The notes under the pieces were generated by a model, which was not told the origin of the DNA, did not search any database, and was given only the letters and a program-made list of their open reading frames with translations. DNA of 27,240 nt from Sodalis glossinidius str. 'morsitans' (GTDB lineage Bacteria > Pseudomonadota > Gammaproteobacteria > Enterobacterales > Enterobacteriaceae), in the NCBI RefSeq assembly GCF_000010085.1, contig NC_007714.1:1-27240 (forward strand), given 5' to 3'. How positions within the stretch are numbered: the stretch's first letter is position 1; the number at the start of each line of letters is the position of its first letter. Made by a program: the position numbers and the translations under genes. This document shows, piece after piece, positions 16,470 to 23,636 of this stretch.

Positions 16470-16502
16470 GAAAGCCTGGCACTTGTAACGTGACGGGCTT
16501 TC
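16470..16502 (+). terminator. GAAAGCC/GGCTTTC hairpin upstream of the replicon
   Basis: GAAAGCC (16470..16476) pairs with GGCTTTC (16496..16502), followed by GGCTATTTTGTG. It could insulate the rep region from upstream transcription or be part of the rep leader. No CopB-like (RepA2) repressor gene is visible upstream. Confidence 0.4.
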
Positions 16503-16611
16503 GGCTATTTTGTGAAGATTATGCGGGTAAATTCCGCTGTACAGGACGCTCTCCTAGAGTGAGCAGGTGCCCGGAAACGGAGAAACAGAACATTTTCTGT
16601 CCCCTAGACGC

Positions 16612-16682
16612 AAAAAACCCCGATAGTGCTATCTTGGCAGACCGACTATCAGGGCTTTGCGAATCATTCAGCGATGTATTCA
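16612..16682 (-). ncRNA. copA: CopA-like antisense RNA of the FII-type replicon
   Basis: On the minus strand a promoter (16689..16717) would start RNA near 16682 and end it at a stem formed by ACTATC/GATAGT with flanking GGG/CCC (16618..16654) and a T6 run (16617..16612), an intrinsic terminator. The same DNA on the plus strand is the leader of repA (CopT). Size (about 70 nt), position just upstream of a 24-residue leader peptide and RepA, and loop-terminator architecture all match CopA of IncFII plasmids, which binds CopT and blocks leader-peptide and RepA translation. The loop (GTCTGCCAAGATA region) would set incompatibility. Confidence 0.85.
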
Positions 16683-16688
16683 AGAAGG

Positions 16689-16717
16689 ATACTAGCCTAA
16701 TGAACGTTAGCGATCAA
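16689..16717 (-). promoter_or_regulatory. Promoter of the CopA-like RNA
   Basis: Minus-strand TTGATC (16717..16712) and TAGTAT (16694..16689) are separated by exactly 17 bases and point at the antisense RNA. The promoter overlaps the start of the Tap-like leader gene on the other strand, as in IncFII plasmids. Confidence 0.8.
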
Positions 16718-16774
16718 GTGTTAGACGATACTTTCACCCTCAGCTCTGCCATAAGTGCAGGGAGTGGTGGATAA
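16700..16774 (+). CDS. tap: Tap-like RepA leader peptide (RepA6 type)
   Basis: ATG 16700 to TAA 16774 encodes 24 residues ending ISAGSGG, nearly the same end as the R1/R100 Tap peptide (ISAGSGD from memory) and of the same length. In IncFII plasmids ribosomes finishing tap reinitiate on repA; CopA blocks tap translation. The repA start lies inside the last codons here, as it does in R1. AAGGA lies about 10 bases before the ATG. The function follows from context and the conserved end. Confidence 0.78.
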   Translation: MNVSDQVLDDTFTLSSAISAGSGG

Positions 16775-17663
16775 GCCAAACCTCTCCGTTTCTTTTCAGG
16801 TGACACCGCAGGCGTTTTCGTCACGCTGCTATGTAAAAAACCCCCATCCGTGCTATCGGCCGCCCAAAGAGGACGTGAAGCCGCCGCGTATCATTGATGC
16901 GATGCGCAAGGCGGCGCGGGAAAATGCCCCTTCACAGCATCCGCTCTGGCGTATTGCGCCCCGTTATCATGCAATGACCCATGAACTGCTGGGCAATGAA
17001 CGGGCGATGAATCTGCACCGTGCCCGTGCTGTTGACGCCATCCTGGAGTGTCTGGCGGCGCATGTGAATATCGTGACCGGCAAGGTGTATATGTCGCTGG
17101 CGCAGATTTCCGATGCGTGCGGTCTGACGACCTACAATGCGGCAGGTAAACCCTGCTACAGCCGGGCCAGCCGTGCTATCAATGAACATCTTGAGGCTAT
17201 CGGCGCGGTGCTCTGCGAGCGGATATGGGACGATACCACTGCCTCCTATATTCCCAATATCATCTGGGTCACCGAGTTGTTCTTTGTGCTGATTGGCTAT
17301 GAGTACGGTAAATATCTGTCTGCCCAGCAGCAGCAGCTTTCCTGGGAGAACCAGAAGCTACGGGACGCGGGGGAAGGGCCGATTACGCTGACCGAGGCCC
17401 GGCGACGGGCCAAAACGGAGCATATCCGGCGCGCCTTTGACTATCGCACCAAAAAGCTGGCGCGGAGCAAGCAGCGCCGCCAGGCCCGCAAGCTGGAAGC
17501 GATGGATGAGCAACAGGCCCGCAAACATATCCTCAACGACCTGGTCAAGCTCTACAGCAAGGAAGAGCTTGGGGAAATGGGGCATGTTGAACTGAGTCGA
17601 ATGGTCACGCAGCGTTACCATGCCATGTGCAAACTGGCGACCGCGCCGCCCGGCACCGGCTAA
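16767..17663 (+). CDS. repA: RepA replication initiator, IncFII-related
   Basis: About 298 residues. VKNPHPCYRPPKE near the N-terminus matches the VKNPNPVFTPRE segment of IncFII RepA, and the body (RARAVDAILECLAAHV, SLAQISDACGLTT...KPCYSRASRAINEHLEAIG, YIPNIIWVTELFF) follows the family's winged-helix layout, with an Arg/Lys-rich C-terminus. I place the start at GTG 16767, which spans the last two sense codons of tap exactly as in R1; GTG 16755 is an upstream alternative. RepA opens the origin downstream in cis with DnaA. It is considerably diverged from R1 RepA, so incompatibility is not implied. Confidence 0.9.
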   Translation: MDKPNLSVSFQVTPQAFSSRCYVKNPHPCYRPPKEDVKPPRIIDAMRKAARENAPSQHPLWRIAPRYHAMTHELLGNERAMNLHRARAVDAILECLAAHVNIVTGKVYMSLAQISDACGLTTYNAAGKPCYSRASRAINEHLEAIGAVLCERIWDDTTASYIPNIIWVTELFFVLIGYEYGKYLSAQQQQLSWENQKLRDAGEGPITLTEARRRAKTEHIRRAFDYRTKKLARSKQRRQARKLEAMDEQQARKHILNDLVKLYSKEELGEMGHVELSRMVTQRYHAMCKLATAPPGTG

Positions 17664-17960
17664 CCGATATACCGTAAGTCAAACTATGCGCTTAACGGCG
17701 CAGGGCTTCGCTCGCCCTGAATTCCGCCACGGTCATTTTCTGACCAAACCCCACCGAAAAAATCACCATTCCCGCTAAAAATTCCCGCATTTGCCCAATA
17801 CCTCCACAAGAGCACGGTACTTATCCACACATCAATGCAATTCAAAGCCAAAGGCTAGATGCACTCTCAGGGATAGATGCAATATCACTATAGATTCTTA
17901 AAACAGGAAAAGAATTTAGACGAGCGCTAGTCTGTAGATAACCGCGCAACCCACAAAAAA
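17664..17960 (+). other. CIS-like spacer and origin of replication with DnaA box
   Basis: After the repA stop come a hairpin (CAGGGC/GCCCTG, 17701..17719) and about 100 bases without a gene, in the position of the CIS element that loads RepA in cis. A perfect DnaA box TTATCCACA lies at 17821..17829, as in oriR of R1, followed by an AT-rich stretch with TAGATGCA repeated at 17856 and 17874. The order repA, CIS, DnaA box and AT-rich DNA is the IncFII origin layout. No gene is seen between 17664 and 18412. Confidence 0.8.
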
Positions 17961-18160
17961 ACTCTAAAAAAAAAACCAAAAAGGACTTCGCTCGCAGCGG
18001 CCAATGGCCGCGCCGCTCAGAAAACGTACCTCAAAGACAAAGAAAAAATCAGCCTTGGCCCGTCGGGGCTGTGTTTTGGCTTATTTATCGGTTGGTCATA
18101 TTTGTTGTTGTAACTAAAAAGGTGTCGCCCCCGTAAGCGTCTGCTACGCATCCGCTAACG

Positions 18161-18215
18161 CCCCGGAAATCACGCTCAGAACGTCGCATAGCGACGTTCT
18201 GAGCGCTCACCGGGG
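18161..18215. repeat. Large near-perfect palindrome downstream of the origin
   Basis: Two perfect 15-bp arms (CGCTCAGAACGTCGC at 18173 and its mirror ending at 18205) flank a 3-base loop. Outer arms CCCCGG (18161) and CCGGGG (18210) extend the structure. It lies about 340 bases after the DnaA box, near where R1/R100 carry a primase-loading G site, so a role in strand initiation is possible; a terminator or resolution site is also possible. Confidence 0.85.
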
Positions 18216-18326
18216 TTTATAGGGGCTTTTGTGTAACACGTACTTGCTGAAAGGCTGTAGGGCTTTGCAGCGCGGGGGAGGAGTGGTGCGTCTCTGGTGG
18301 TACCTTTACCGGCTACGCCGGGCTTC

Positions 18327-18389
18327 GGCGGCATGTAAGAATGGTGCAATATGACACATTCTTTGCCGCCTACTATGCCCTGCGGGCAT
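18327..18389. repeat. Second group of hairpins downstream of the origin
   Basis: GGCGGCA (18327) pairs with TGCCGCC (ending 18370), and inside them AAGAATG pairs with CATTCTT. Next to it ATGCCC-TGC-GGGCAT (18375..18389) is a perfect hairpin. Either could terminate the minus-strand... or rather plus-strand replicon transcripts; the rpn gene on the minus strand ends at 18413, just before them. Confidence 0.7.
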
Positions 18390-18412
18390 CATTTCAAACA
18401 TAAAGAAAATAA

Positions 18413-19306
18413 TTATTTGTTTTTCAAATTCATAAGTTCGTTTTCGTTGAGGCCGGTAGCATGCTTTACAATTGATGGTGAAACACCATCAGCCAGTAAT
18501 TGACGTGCAACTCTTTGAACGCCCTCTTGAATACCTTCCTGCCTACCTTCCTGCTTCAATGCTTCAGCAATGGTCATAAGCGCCTCCTCATGTTTCTCTG
18601 CCCGTTTGGCTATCTCGGTAATGAACGTGCGTGGCGAAGCCGCGTTACCTTCCTGGATAAGGTAGTTCATCATTGTGATGACCTGCGTATCCGTATAATA
18701 ATTGTACGACAGCAGTTTAACAATACTGTCCAGCAATTCCGTCATATCCCGGCGACGAATATGCTTTTGAATCAACTCTAGCAGCGCCATGCGCCGGTGC
18801 TGCATGATGGCATCATCATCGAGCGTGGTCACATCAGCTAATCGGAACGGCTGGCTGTAAATCTTTGCCGCGATATCGGGCCGCTCAAAGCAATCCAGCC
18901 AGTTGGTGCTGTACGGGTGCGGACTCTTTTCGCCGCAGTAGAACAGCACAGGAAAAACCAAAGGCAGTTTATCATGCCCGGCTTCCAGATGCCGCTGCAT
19001 CGCCGCCATGCTGTAGCGCATCAATCGCCAGGCCATCAGTTTGTCGGGTGACGATTGGTGTTCTAGCACACAATATATATAGCCATCGGCACCTTTCGCG
19101 TTCACTGAATAGAGAATATCACTCTGATAAGGCTTCATGTCCGGGTCGATAAACGTTTCAGATTCAGGCTTCAGGGTCTCCCAGTCACACAGCGCCTTGA
19201 TATCATCGGGTAACCAGATATCGAAAAAGTCCTGCGCGGTGGCCTTGTCGTGGAGAAATTGCTTAAACACCGCATCATGGGGCGTCGGGGTAAATTTCTT
19301 GCTCAT
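18413..19306 (-). CDS. Rpn-family recombination-promoting nuclease, intact
   Basis: A 297-residue Rpn/transposase_31 PD-(D/E)XK protein. The start is MSKKFTPTPHDAVF (ATG 19306); the longer frame is not needed because this ATG overlaps the upstream stop as ATGA. Catalytic residues are visible as Asp63 (QSDILYS), Glu82 and Gln84 (VLEHQSS). The helical region AAMQRHLEAGHDKLPLVFPVLFYCG and the tail with EGRQEGIQEG repeats are typical. Such proteins cut DNA and raise RecA-independent recombination. It is the only unbroken copy of three on the plasmid and is translationally coupled to the FinO-like gene. Confidence 0.9.
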   Translation of the reverse strand: MSKKFTPTPHDAVFKQFLHDKATAQDFFDIWLPDDIKALCDWETLKPESETFIDPDMKPYQSDILYSVNAKGADGYIYCVLEHQSSPDKLMAWRLMRYSMAAMQRHLEAGHDKLPLVFPVLFYCGEKSPHPYSTNWLDCFERPDIAAKIYSQPFRLADVTTLDDDAIMQHRRMALLELIQKHIRRRDMTELLDSIVKLLSYNYYTDTQVITMMNYLIQEGNAASPRTFITEIAKRAEKHEEALMTIAEALKQEGRQEGIQEGVQRVARQLLADGVSPSIVKHATGLNENELMNLKNK

Positions 19307-19869
19307 GGCGTCGGCTCTGCCCCCTGTGACGCGGTGGCATCTGCTTCGGCCCGCCATTTTTCAAGCTGCTCCTGGGCATAGGCTTTTTGTTTTTCAGTAA
19401 TCGCGCCACAGGGCTGTCCGCTGAGGTCAAAACGGCTGCCGCCGACACACACGGTTTCCAGATAAACCGGCGTTTGAGTGTAGAACATCAGCGAAGCCCC
19501 GGCCTTGGCGCGGGTTAATTCGAGTTTACGTGCCTTGATGTCCTTATAAATGTCTGCCGCAATGCCAATTTTGAGCGGATTCGGTTGTTCGAGGCTGAAG
19601 AGTTGCGGCCAATGTGCCACCAAACCGGCGATCGCCTCCTGACCTCGGCGCAGCTTTTTCGCCCGGTTCCGTGCCATACGCTCTTCCCGGCTCAAGGGCT
19701 TGGGCGGCTCCTGTTTAGGCTTTGACTCTTTGACCGGCTTCGGTGCTTTTGCCTTGGGTTGCTTCGCCGGTTTTGGCGGTGGAGGCGCGGGGTTGTTTGC
19801 GTGCTTCGGGTTCACAAAGATTTTCGGTTTTCGCTTGATAGTCAGCGTAGGGCGTTTTTGTTCGGTCAT
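19303..19869 (-). CDS. finO: FinO/ProQ-family RNA chaperone
   Basis: 188 residues. MTEQKRPTLTIKRK at the N-terminus closely matches F-plasmid FinO, followed by a Pro/Lys-rich flexible arm (residues about 20-65) and the ProQ/FinO domain (HWPQLFSLEQPNPLKIGIAADIYKDI...YTQTPVYLETVCVGGSRFDLSGQPCGAITEKQK). FinO proteins bind stem-loop terminators of antisense RNAs, protect them from RNase E and promote pairing. No traJ/finP system remains on this plasmid, so CopA is a candidate client (inference). It is coupled to the following rpn gene by an ATGA overlap. Confidence 0.9.
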   Translation of the reverse strand: MTEQKRPTLTIKRKPKIFVNPKHANNPAPPPPKPAKQPKAKAPKPVKESKPKQEPPKPLSREERMARNRAKKLRRGQEAIAGLVAHWPQLFSLEQPNPLKIGIAADIYKDIKARKLELTRAKAGASLMFYTQTPVYLETVCVGGSRFDLSGQPCGAITEKQKAYAQEQLEKWRAEADATASQGAEPTP

Positions 19870-19991
19870 GGGTGGCTATCCCTCTTTTGTTCATCCTCTC
19901 GCGGACGATGGTAGCAGAATGATGTCGATTACCGTTGGCCTGTGGTCAATAGCCGGGTGTGCTTTTAATCCAATGTATATTATTTATGATG

Positions 19992-20600
19992 CTATTTGTT
20001 TGGTGTCAGCATCACCGGATGGTATTGGCTGTCTGACGCTGCTCGATGCGTGATTAGCCCATATTTTTTTAATGTGTCCATAAAAATATTTACCTGCCCC
20101 GTTAACCGGCATTCCAGTGCGTGAAGCTGTTTCCCTTTTTCGCTGTACGCCGCATTCAGCGCTGATTTTTCAGCATAAAAGCCATTTTGGTTGCTCTCTG
20201 ATTCGGTGAAACGACCGGATAGCCATTCTCTTTCACTCATCACCTCATTATTCCAGCCCTGGTCTTTCAGATATTCGGTTGCGAAGGTCAGACGGAACAG
20301 GTCAGATTGCGCTATCACGTCTCCGCTGCACGATTGCCACAAGTATTCAAGATGCTGTTTCAGCTTTCCAGCGGGGCCTTGCTTTCGCCCTTTTTCCAGT
20401 AGCCACTCAATATCTACGGCGACGCTTTTGGGGAAGCGCTTTTGCTTCTGTGCCTGAGCCAGCCAGCGAATAAGAAAGAGGTTTTCGGCATAGGGTGAAC
20501 TCGCTATGCCATCCTCACGGGCAAAATGGAGAGCCACGAGCGCACAGAAAGCCAAATGGCTCAGGTCACTGGTGGTTTCTTTGGGGGAAAGGGTTGTCAA
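19992..20600 (-). CDS. DUF2913 family protein
   Basis: 202 residues. LSHLAFCALVALHFAREDG, ENLFLIRWLAQAQKQKRFPKSVA and LEYLWQSCSGDV...QSDLFRLTFA match the conserved blocks of DUF2913 as I know them. These proteins are common on enterobacterial plasmids and islands and have no known function. The protein is soluble and mostly helical. It has its own upstream region (20601..20772, AT-rich), divergent from the small genes at 20851, and is followed after 120 bases by the FinO-like gene. The frame is intact. Confidence 0.8.
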   Translation of the reverse strand: MTTLSPKETTSDLSHLAFCALVALHFAREDGIASSPYAENLFLIRWLAQAQKQKRFPKSVAVDIEWLLEKGRKQGPAGKLKQHLEYLWQSCSGDVIAQSDLFRLTFATEYLKDQGWNNEVMSEREWLSGRFTESESNQNGFYAEKSALNAAYSEKGKQLHALECRLTGQVNIFMDTLKKYGLITHRAASDSQYHPVMLTPNK

Positions 20601-20850
20601 AGTTAACGAATCTCAAAATAATCATTGTAATGCGTAGTATACGAAATAGATAAAAACCGGGCATCTGCAACGACAGGTTTTTTATTTTAAGATAATGATT
20701 TTTAACTAAAAATAGTTTTATGAAAGGGAGATTTTTTCAGGGAAAGGCGTAGAATTTATCACATAAACAGCTATGTTAAGCGCTGATAGCAAGAGTGATC
20801 ACCTCTCACTACCAGCTAATCCAACACCTGAAAGAACCAGGAGCCGGACT

Positions 20851-20982
20851 ATGCCGAAGTCTACCTTCCGTGTGCTTGCCTGTGAAGCACGACCCGCATT
20901 GCTAGTATTGTTTGCCTGTTTTTCGCGCAATCTGACCCCGAGCCAACATACACCCCTCATGAAATTGGGGGGTGCTGCATGA
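20851..20982 (+). CDS. Small hypothetical protein coupled to a LuxR-type gene
   Basis: ATG 20851 has AGGAG eight bases upstream and encodes 43 residues (MPKSTFRVLACEARPALLVLF...), ending in a TGA that overlaps the ATG of the next gene (ATGA at 20979..20982). A hydrophobic centre (ALLVLFACF) could be a short membrane segment. The good ribosome site and the coupling suggest it is translated, perhaps as a leader peptide controlling the next gene. The family is not recognised. Confidence 0.45.
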   Translation: MPKSTFRVLACEARPALLVLFACFSRNLTPSQHTPLMKLGGAA

Positions 20983-21239
20983 AAAAATCCATTGTAGATG
21001 ATTTTTGCATGAATAATAGTTTTACTTCAAAACTTTCAGAAAAAGAACTAGAGGTTCTTTTAATGTCTTGTGCTGGGTTCAGTCGAGATGAGATTGCTAT
21101 GAAGCTAAACGTTAGCGTTAATACGATAGGTTCGCATATTAAAAGTTCATCTAAAAAATATGAATTAGACACGTTTTCTCAACTGAAGGCGTTATTCTTC
21201 TTTAATTTCTTACGAATGATTATCAATCATATCGAGTGA
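20979..21239 (+). CDS. Small LuxR-type helix-turn-helix protein
   Basis: 86 residues. LSEKELEVLLMSCAGFSRDEIAMKLNVSVNTIGSHIKSSSKKY is a GerE/LuxR DNA-binding domain with almost no sensor domain, so it is a single-domain regulator like many encoded on enterobacterial plasmids and prophages. The HTH lies at residues about 18-75. Its start overlaps the stop of the preceding small gene. It might regulate the neighbouring genes or host genes; the target is unknown. It is one of two LuxR-type regulators here, the other being the PAS-LuxR protein. Confidence 0.8.
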   Translation: MKKSIVDDFCMNNSFTSKLSEKELEVLLMSCAGFSRDEIAMKLNVSVNTIGSHIKSSSKKYELDTFSQLKALFFFNFLRMIINHIE

Positions 21240-21479
21240 ATATAATTTCGTTTTTTTGTAATTATTAACCTTGTAGAACGAAAAAAATGTCTGTTTGATT
21301 AAAAAGTAACCCATTTGTCACCGTTACGGTGATACCCAGACCAAAAATTTTCAGTAATAATACATTTTATCGGAAAGAAAATAAAAAAACGAACTAGTCA
21401 TTTTTAAAAATAGCGCAATTGCGTGTGGGATAATATTGCCTGAATTTAGGCTGTATCCCGGTGGATTCATTATTGGCTG

Positions 21480-21662
21480 ATGTATTTTGGCGCCTTGTGC
21501 GGTGCTGTGCGTATGCACTCGTTTTCAGCACCCCGCTCTTTAACAATTGAGAACCTGCCAGCTATTGTGCAGAGAGCACGCTGCCGCATAGTAGACTATG
21601 GGGCTAATGAGAATGCGTTTAAAAAAATAGCAAAAACAACAGATTATATCGCTTATCGCTGA
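21480..21662 (+). CDS. Small phage-like hypothetical protein
   Basis: 60 residues (MYFGALCGAVRMHSF...RSLTIENLPAIVQRARCRIVDYGANENAFKKIAK). It has the look of small leader-type proteins of P4-like satellite and prophage regions, but I cannot name it. It is followed at once by a strong hairpin and another small frame, a layout suggesting attenuation. Upstream (21240..21479) is AT-rich with no visible gene. Confidence 0.45.
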   Translation: MYFGALCGAVRMHSFSAPRSLTIENLPAIVQRARCRIVDYGANENAFKKIAKTTDYIAYR

Positions 21663-21691
21663 TAGTGGCGGACTGCACCGCCGCTATCAGC
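21658..21691 (+). promoter_or_regulatory. Strong hairpin between small genes
   Basis: GCTGATAG (21658) through GGCGG pairs with CCGCC through CTATCAGC (ending 21691) with one T-G mismatch and a 6-base loop. It overlaps the stop codon of the preceding gene and has no T-run, so it may be a ribosome-controlled attenuator or an RNA-processing site rather than a terminator. Confidence 0.6.
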
Positions 21692-21721
21692 TAACCACCA
21701 CAACCTAACCGAGAGGCTGCT

Positions 21722-21856
21722 ATGGCTAGCTGTGATCTTACTCATCTTCCCGTCAGGCGGGAAGTAATAAGTTTTTATTTTGAAAGAAATATTTTTACAA
21801 TACTACTGGCGTCAATCCAGGGAAATAGTTTCCAACTGGAGGTGGCGCATGGCTAA
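21722..21856 (+). CDS. Small ORF overlapping the LRR-like gene start
   Basis: ATG 21722 (GAGAGG upstream) encodes 44 residues (MASCDLTHLPVRREVISFYF...), ending in TAA at 21856, eight bases past the ATG of the next gene (21849). The overlap would let translation of this frame control the next. The protein begins with a sequence resembling small prophage-encoded proteins but I do not recognise it. Confidence 0.4.
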   Translation: MASCDLTHLPVRREVISFYFERNIFTILLASIQGNSFQLEVAHG

Positions 21857-22469
21857 TTTCTTCGACTGGTTGGACGCCAAAAAAATCCATTTTTCCCGTA
21901 CGCCGGGTGGACAAACGTTGATTAGCGATGATGTCGATCTTGCTGGTAGTGATATTCAGCGACTACCGGACGAATTGTTGGTTGGCGGGCATCTGATTTT
22001 AAGAAATACCCCGCTGGCAACATTACCCATCGGATTGAACGTACTGGAAGATCTGGATTTGCGAAATACGTCGATAACCGCACTACCGCCGGATTTAAGC
22101 GTGGGCGGCGGACTGTTTCTTGAAAATACCCGAATTGTCTCTTTGCCGGAGAGTTTTCGTGTCGAGGATGCTCTAGATTTGGAAAATTCTCTGATTACCA
22201 CGCTTCCCCGTAATTTGTGGGTTGGCGGCTATCTTAACCTTCGTGGGACGGCGATTTCTTCCTTACCGGAAGACTGGTACGTCGAAGGTCCGCTATTGCT
22301 GGATGTGGAAAAGATAGCCAGTCCTCTGGCTTGGCGGTATATCAAGCTTGCTGATTTGAACGCGGATGATCACCTGATGGGGGATTACTGCCTGGATACT
22401 TCATCCGTGGGCGATTTTTTTGATAAGGCTGATAAAGAAGGTGTTGAAGTTTTTGCCGTATGGGTGTAG
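21849..22469 (+). CDS. Leucine-rich-repeat-like protein, ended by an in-frame TAG
   Basis: ATG 21849 has GGAGGT five bases upstream, unlike the TTG at 21780. Residues about 25-165 are repeats of about 20 residues of the form LPxxLxVGGxLxLRNTxIxxLP (at least six), a curved beta-repeat found in many phage and island proteins of unknown function. The C-terminal domain (DHLMGDYCLDTSSVGDFFDKADKEGVEVFAVWV) stops at TAG 22467..22469, yet the same frame continues GEIRVYAGRHYGIPQKFM to about 22550. The TAG probably replaced a sense codon (for example CAG, AAG or GAG), so the protein is truncated. Its function is unknown. Confidence 0.65.
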   Translation: MANFFDWLDAKKIHFSRTPGGQTLISDDVDLAGSDIQRLPDELLVGGHLILRNTPLATLPIGLNVLEDLDLRNTSITALPPDLSVGGGLFLENTRIVSLPESFRVEDALDLENSLITTLPRNLWVGGYLNLRGTAISSLPEDWYVEGPLLLDVEKIASPLAWRYIKLADLNADDHLMGDYCLDTSSVGDFFDKADKEGVEVFAVWV

Positions 22470-22520
22470 GGGGAAATTCGTGTCTATGCGGGGCGTCATT
22501 ATGGCATACCGCAAAAATTC

Positions 22521-22811
22521 ATGGGGGACGATACCTCTGACACTTTTCAGCAGATGGTGCTGTTTATGCTGGTCTGTAATCTGTGGGTGAAGGGCGACAG
22601 GCAGGGGGCCCTGTTTGGGGAAGGCGATATCTATCTGATTACCGCGGTAGGCTTATGGTTATCGCCGATATTTTCCTTTGTCTATATCGGGATTGCTTAT
22701 GTGATGGCGATGGCCTGGTCATGGAGAAAAAAGCATGTGGCGTTTGTGCCGTTTCTGTATCTGACGTTTTATATCTATGTGGTTATTGAACCGTCGATTA
22801 ATCCTCTATGA
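22521..22811 (+). pseudogene. Prepilin peptidase remnant fused to the LRR-like gene end
   Basis: The segment VLFMLVCNLWVKGDRQGALFGEGDIYLITAVGLWLSP carries the GxGD motif (GEGD) of type IV prepilin peptidases of the PilU type, followed by three hydrophobic helices. The N-terminal half with the first catalytic Asp is missing. The first 10-15 residues (MGDDTSDTFQQM) belong to the end of the preceding LRR-like gene, so a deletion has fused the two. The product is not expected to be active. Its stop overlaps the start of the lytic transglycosylase (ATGA, 22808..22811), as in pil operons of IncI-type plasmids, where such genes neighbour each other. Confidence 0.65.
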
Positions 22812-23347
22812 AAATGTTATTTTACGGCCTGATATGGCTCGTTGCTCAGGCGCTTTTTTCGCTGGCCTTTGGCGCGGTGGCGCATTCCCTACCCCCCAAA
22901 GCCGCTATGGCGGCATGTTTTGAGTCAGCGGCGCGTACCTACCGTATTGATCCGCTGTTGTTGATAGCGATAGCGGAGGTCGAAAGCGGTATGAATCCCC
23001 GCGCCGTTGGCCTTAACCGGCGTCAGGGTAAGGTCGTCAGTGAAGACGTGGGGCTGATGCAAATCAATTCGTCGTGGTTTCCGTTTCTTAAGAACAAATG
23101 GGGGATAACACGAGAAAAGCTGTTAAATGACCCCTGCCAAAACATTTATGTTGGTGCGTATATCCTGGCTAAAAATATCTCTGCCAATGGCGTTAACTGG
23201 GAATCGGTCGGTGCCTATAATGCAGGATTTAAAAATGCCAACGCACCCTTTAGAATGTGGTATGCCAAAAGAGTCTATGCACGGTATCTGTCTTTTTTGG
23301 ATAAAGAACGCGGCGATGTTTTTTCTCGACTGTCTATGTTGAAGTAG
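22808..23347 (+). CDS. Lytic transglycosylase of a pilus/secretion system (PilT/VirB1/IpgF type)
   Basis: 179 residues. A signal sequence or N-terminal anchor (LIWLVAQALFSLAFGAVAH, residues about 8-26) precedes an SLT domain: CFESAARTYRIDPLLLIAIAEVESGMNP with the catalytic Glu (59), DVGLMQINSSWFP, and VGAYNAGF. Such enzymes cut peptidoglycan locally so that pili or secretion machines can cross the wall. It is translationally coupled to the prepilin-peptidase remnant, indicating descent from a type IV pilus (pil) operon. It is the last intact piece of that system here. Confidence 0.85.
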   Translation: MKMLFYGLIWLVAQALFSLAFGAVAHSLPPKAAMAACFESAARTYRIDPLLLIAIAEVESGMNPRAVGLNRRQGKVVSEDVGLMQINSSWFPFLKNKWGITREKLLNDPCQNIYVGAYILAKNISANGVNWESVGAYNAGFKNANAPFRMWYAKRVYARYLSFLDKERGDVFSRLSMLK

Positions 23348-23386
23348 AGAATAGTGTCTTCGGATAATGTGTTATGCTAAAACAAC

Positions 23387-23404
23387 GCAGGGGAAAACCC
23401 CTGC
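23387..23404. terminator. Hairpin between convergent genes
   Basis: GCAGGGG-AAAA-CCCCTGC is a perfect 7-bp stem between the ends of the transglycosylase gene and the minus-strand fragment. On the minus strand it is followed by GTTGTTTTAGC. It probably ends transcription from one or both sides. Confidence 0.55.
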
Positions 23405-23411
23405 CGATGAT

Positions 23412-23636
23412 TTATTTATTATCGTGGCTATCGCAATCGTCGCTCAGTTTAACCATGGAGGCGTCATAAACCGACTCATCATTTGAGGAAAATACAGCAA
23501 TACCTTTCAATGTTTTTTTAGGGGCCAGTTTTTCAGTTGTTAACGTATCATCAATGGTGTCGAGTTTGAAGGATTTTCCGTGTCCATTATAGGCTTTAAG
23601 ACACAACTTGCTTAAATCAGCGTCTTTGTCGCCAAT
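23412..23636 (-). pseudogene. Unidentified gene, 5' end removed by the IS2-like insertion
   Basis: The open frame (…LIGDKDADLSKLCLKAYNGHGKSFKLDTIDD...KTLKGIAVFSSNDESVYDASMVKLSDDCD…) reaches the IS end at 23637 without a start codon of its own context; ATG-like starts occur inside it but lack ribosome sites. It has about 75 remaining residues, probably a small periplasmic-type domain, but the signal region would be in the missing part. The missing 5' half is not visible beyond the other IS copy. I do not recognise the family with confidence. Confidence 0.45.

Noticed and set aside
16200..16470. tRNA-like fragment (GGGGTTAGAATCCCGACCCC)
   Set aside because: It resembles a T-arm only superficially; no cloverleaf or acceptor stem can be formed around it.
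17664..18412. Protein-coding gene in the region after repA
   Set aside because: No frame of useful length with a ribosome site on either strand; the region is explained by CIS, the origin and hairpins.
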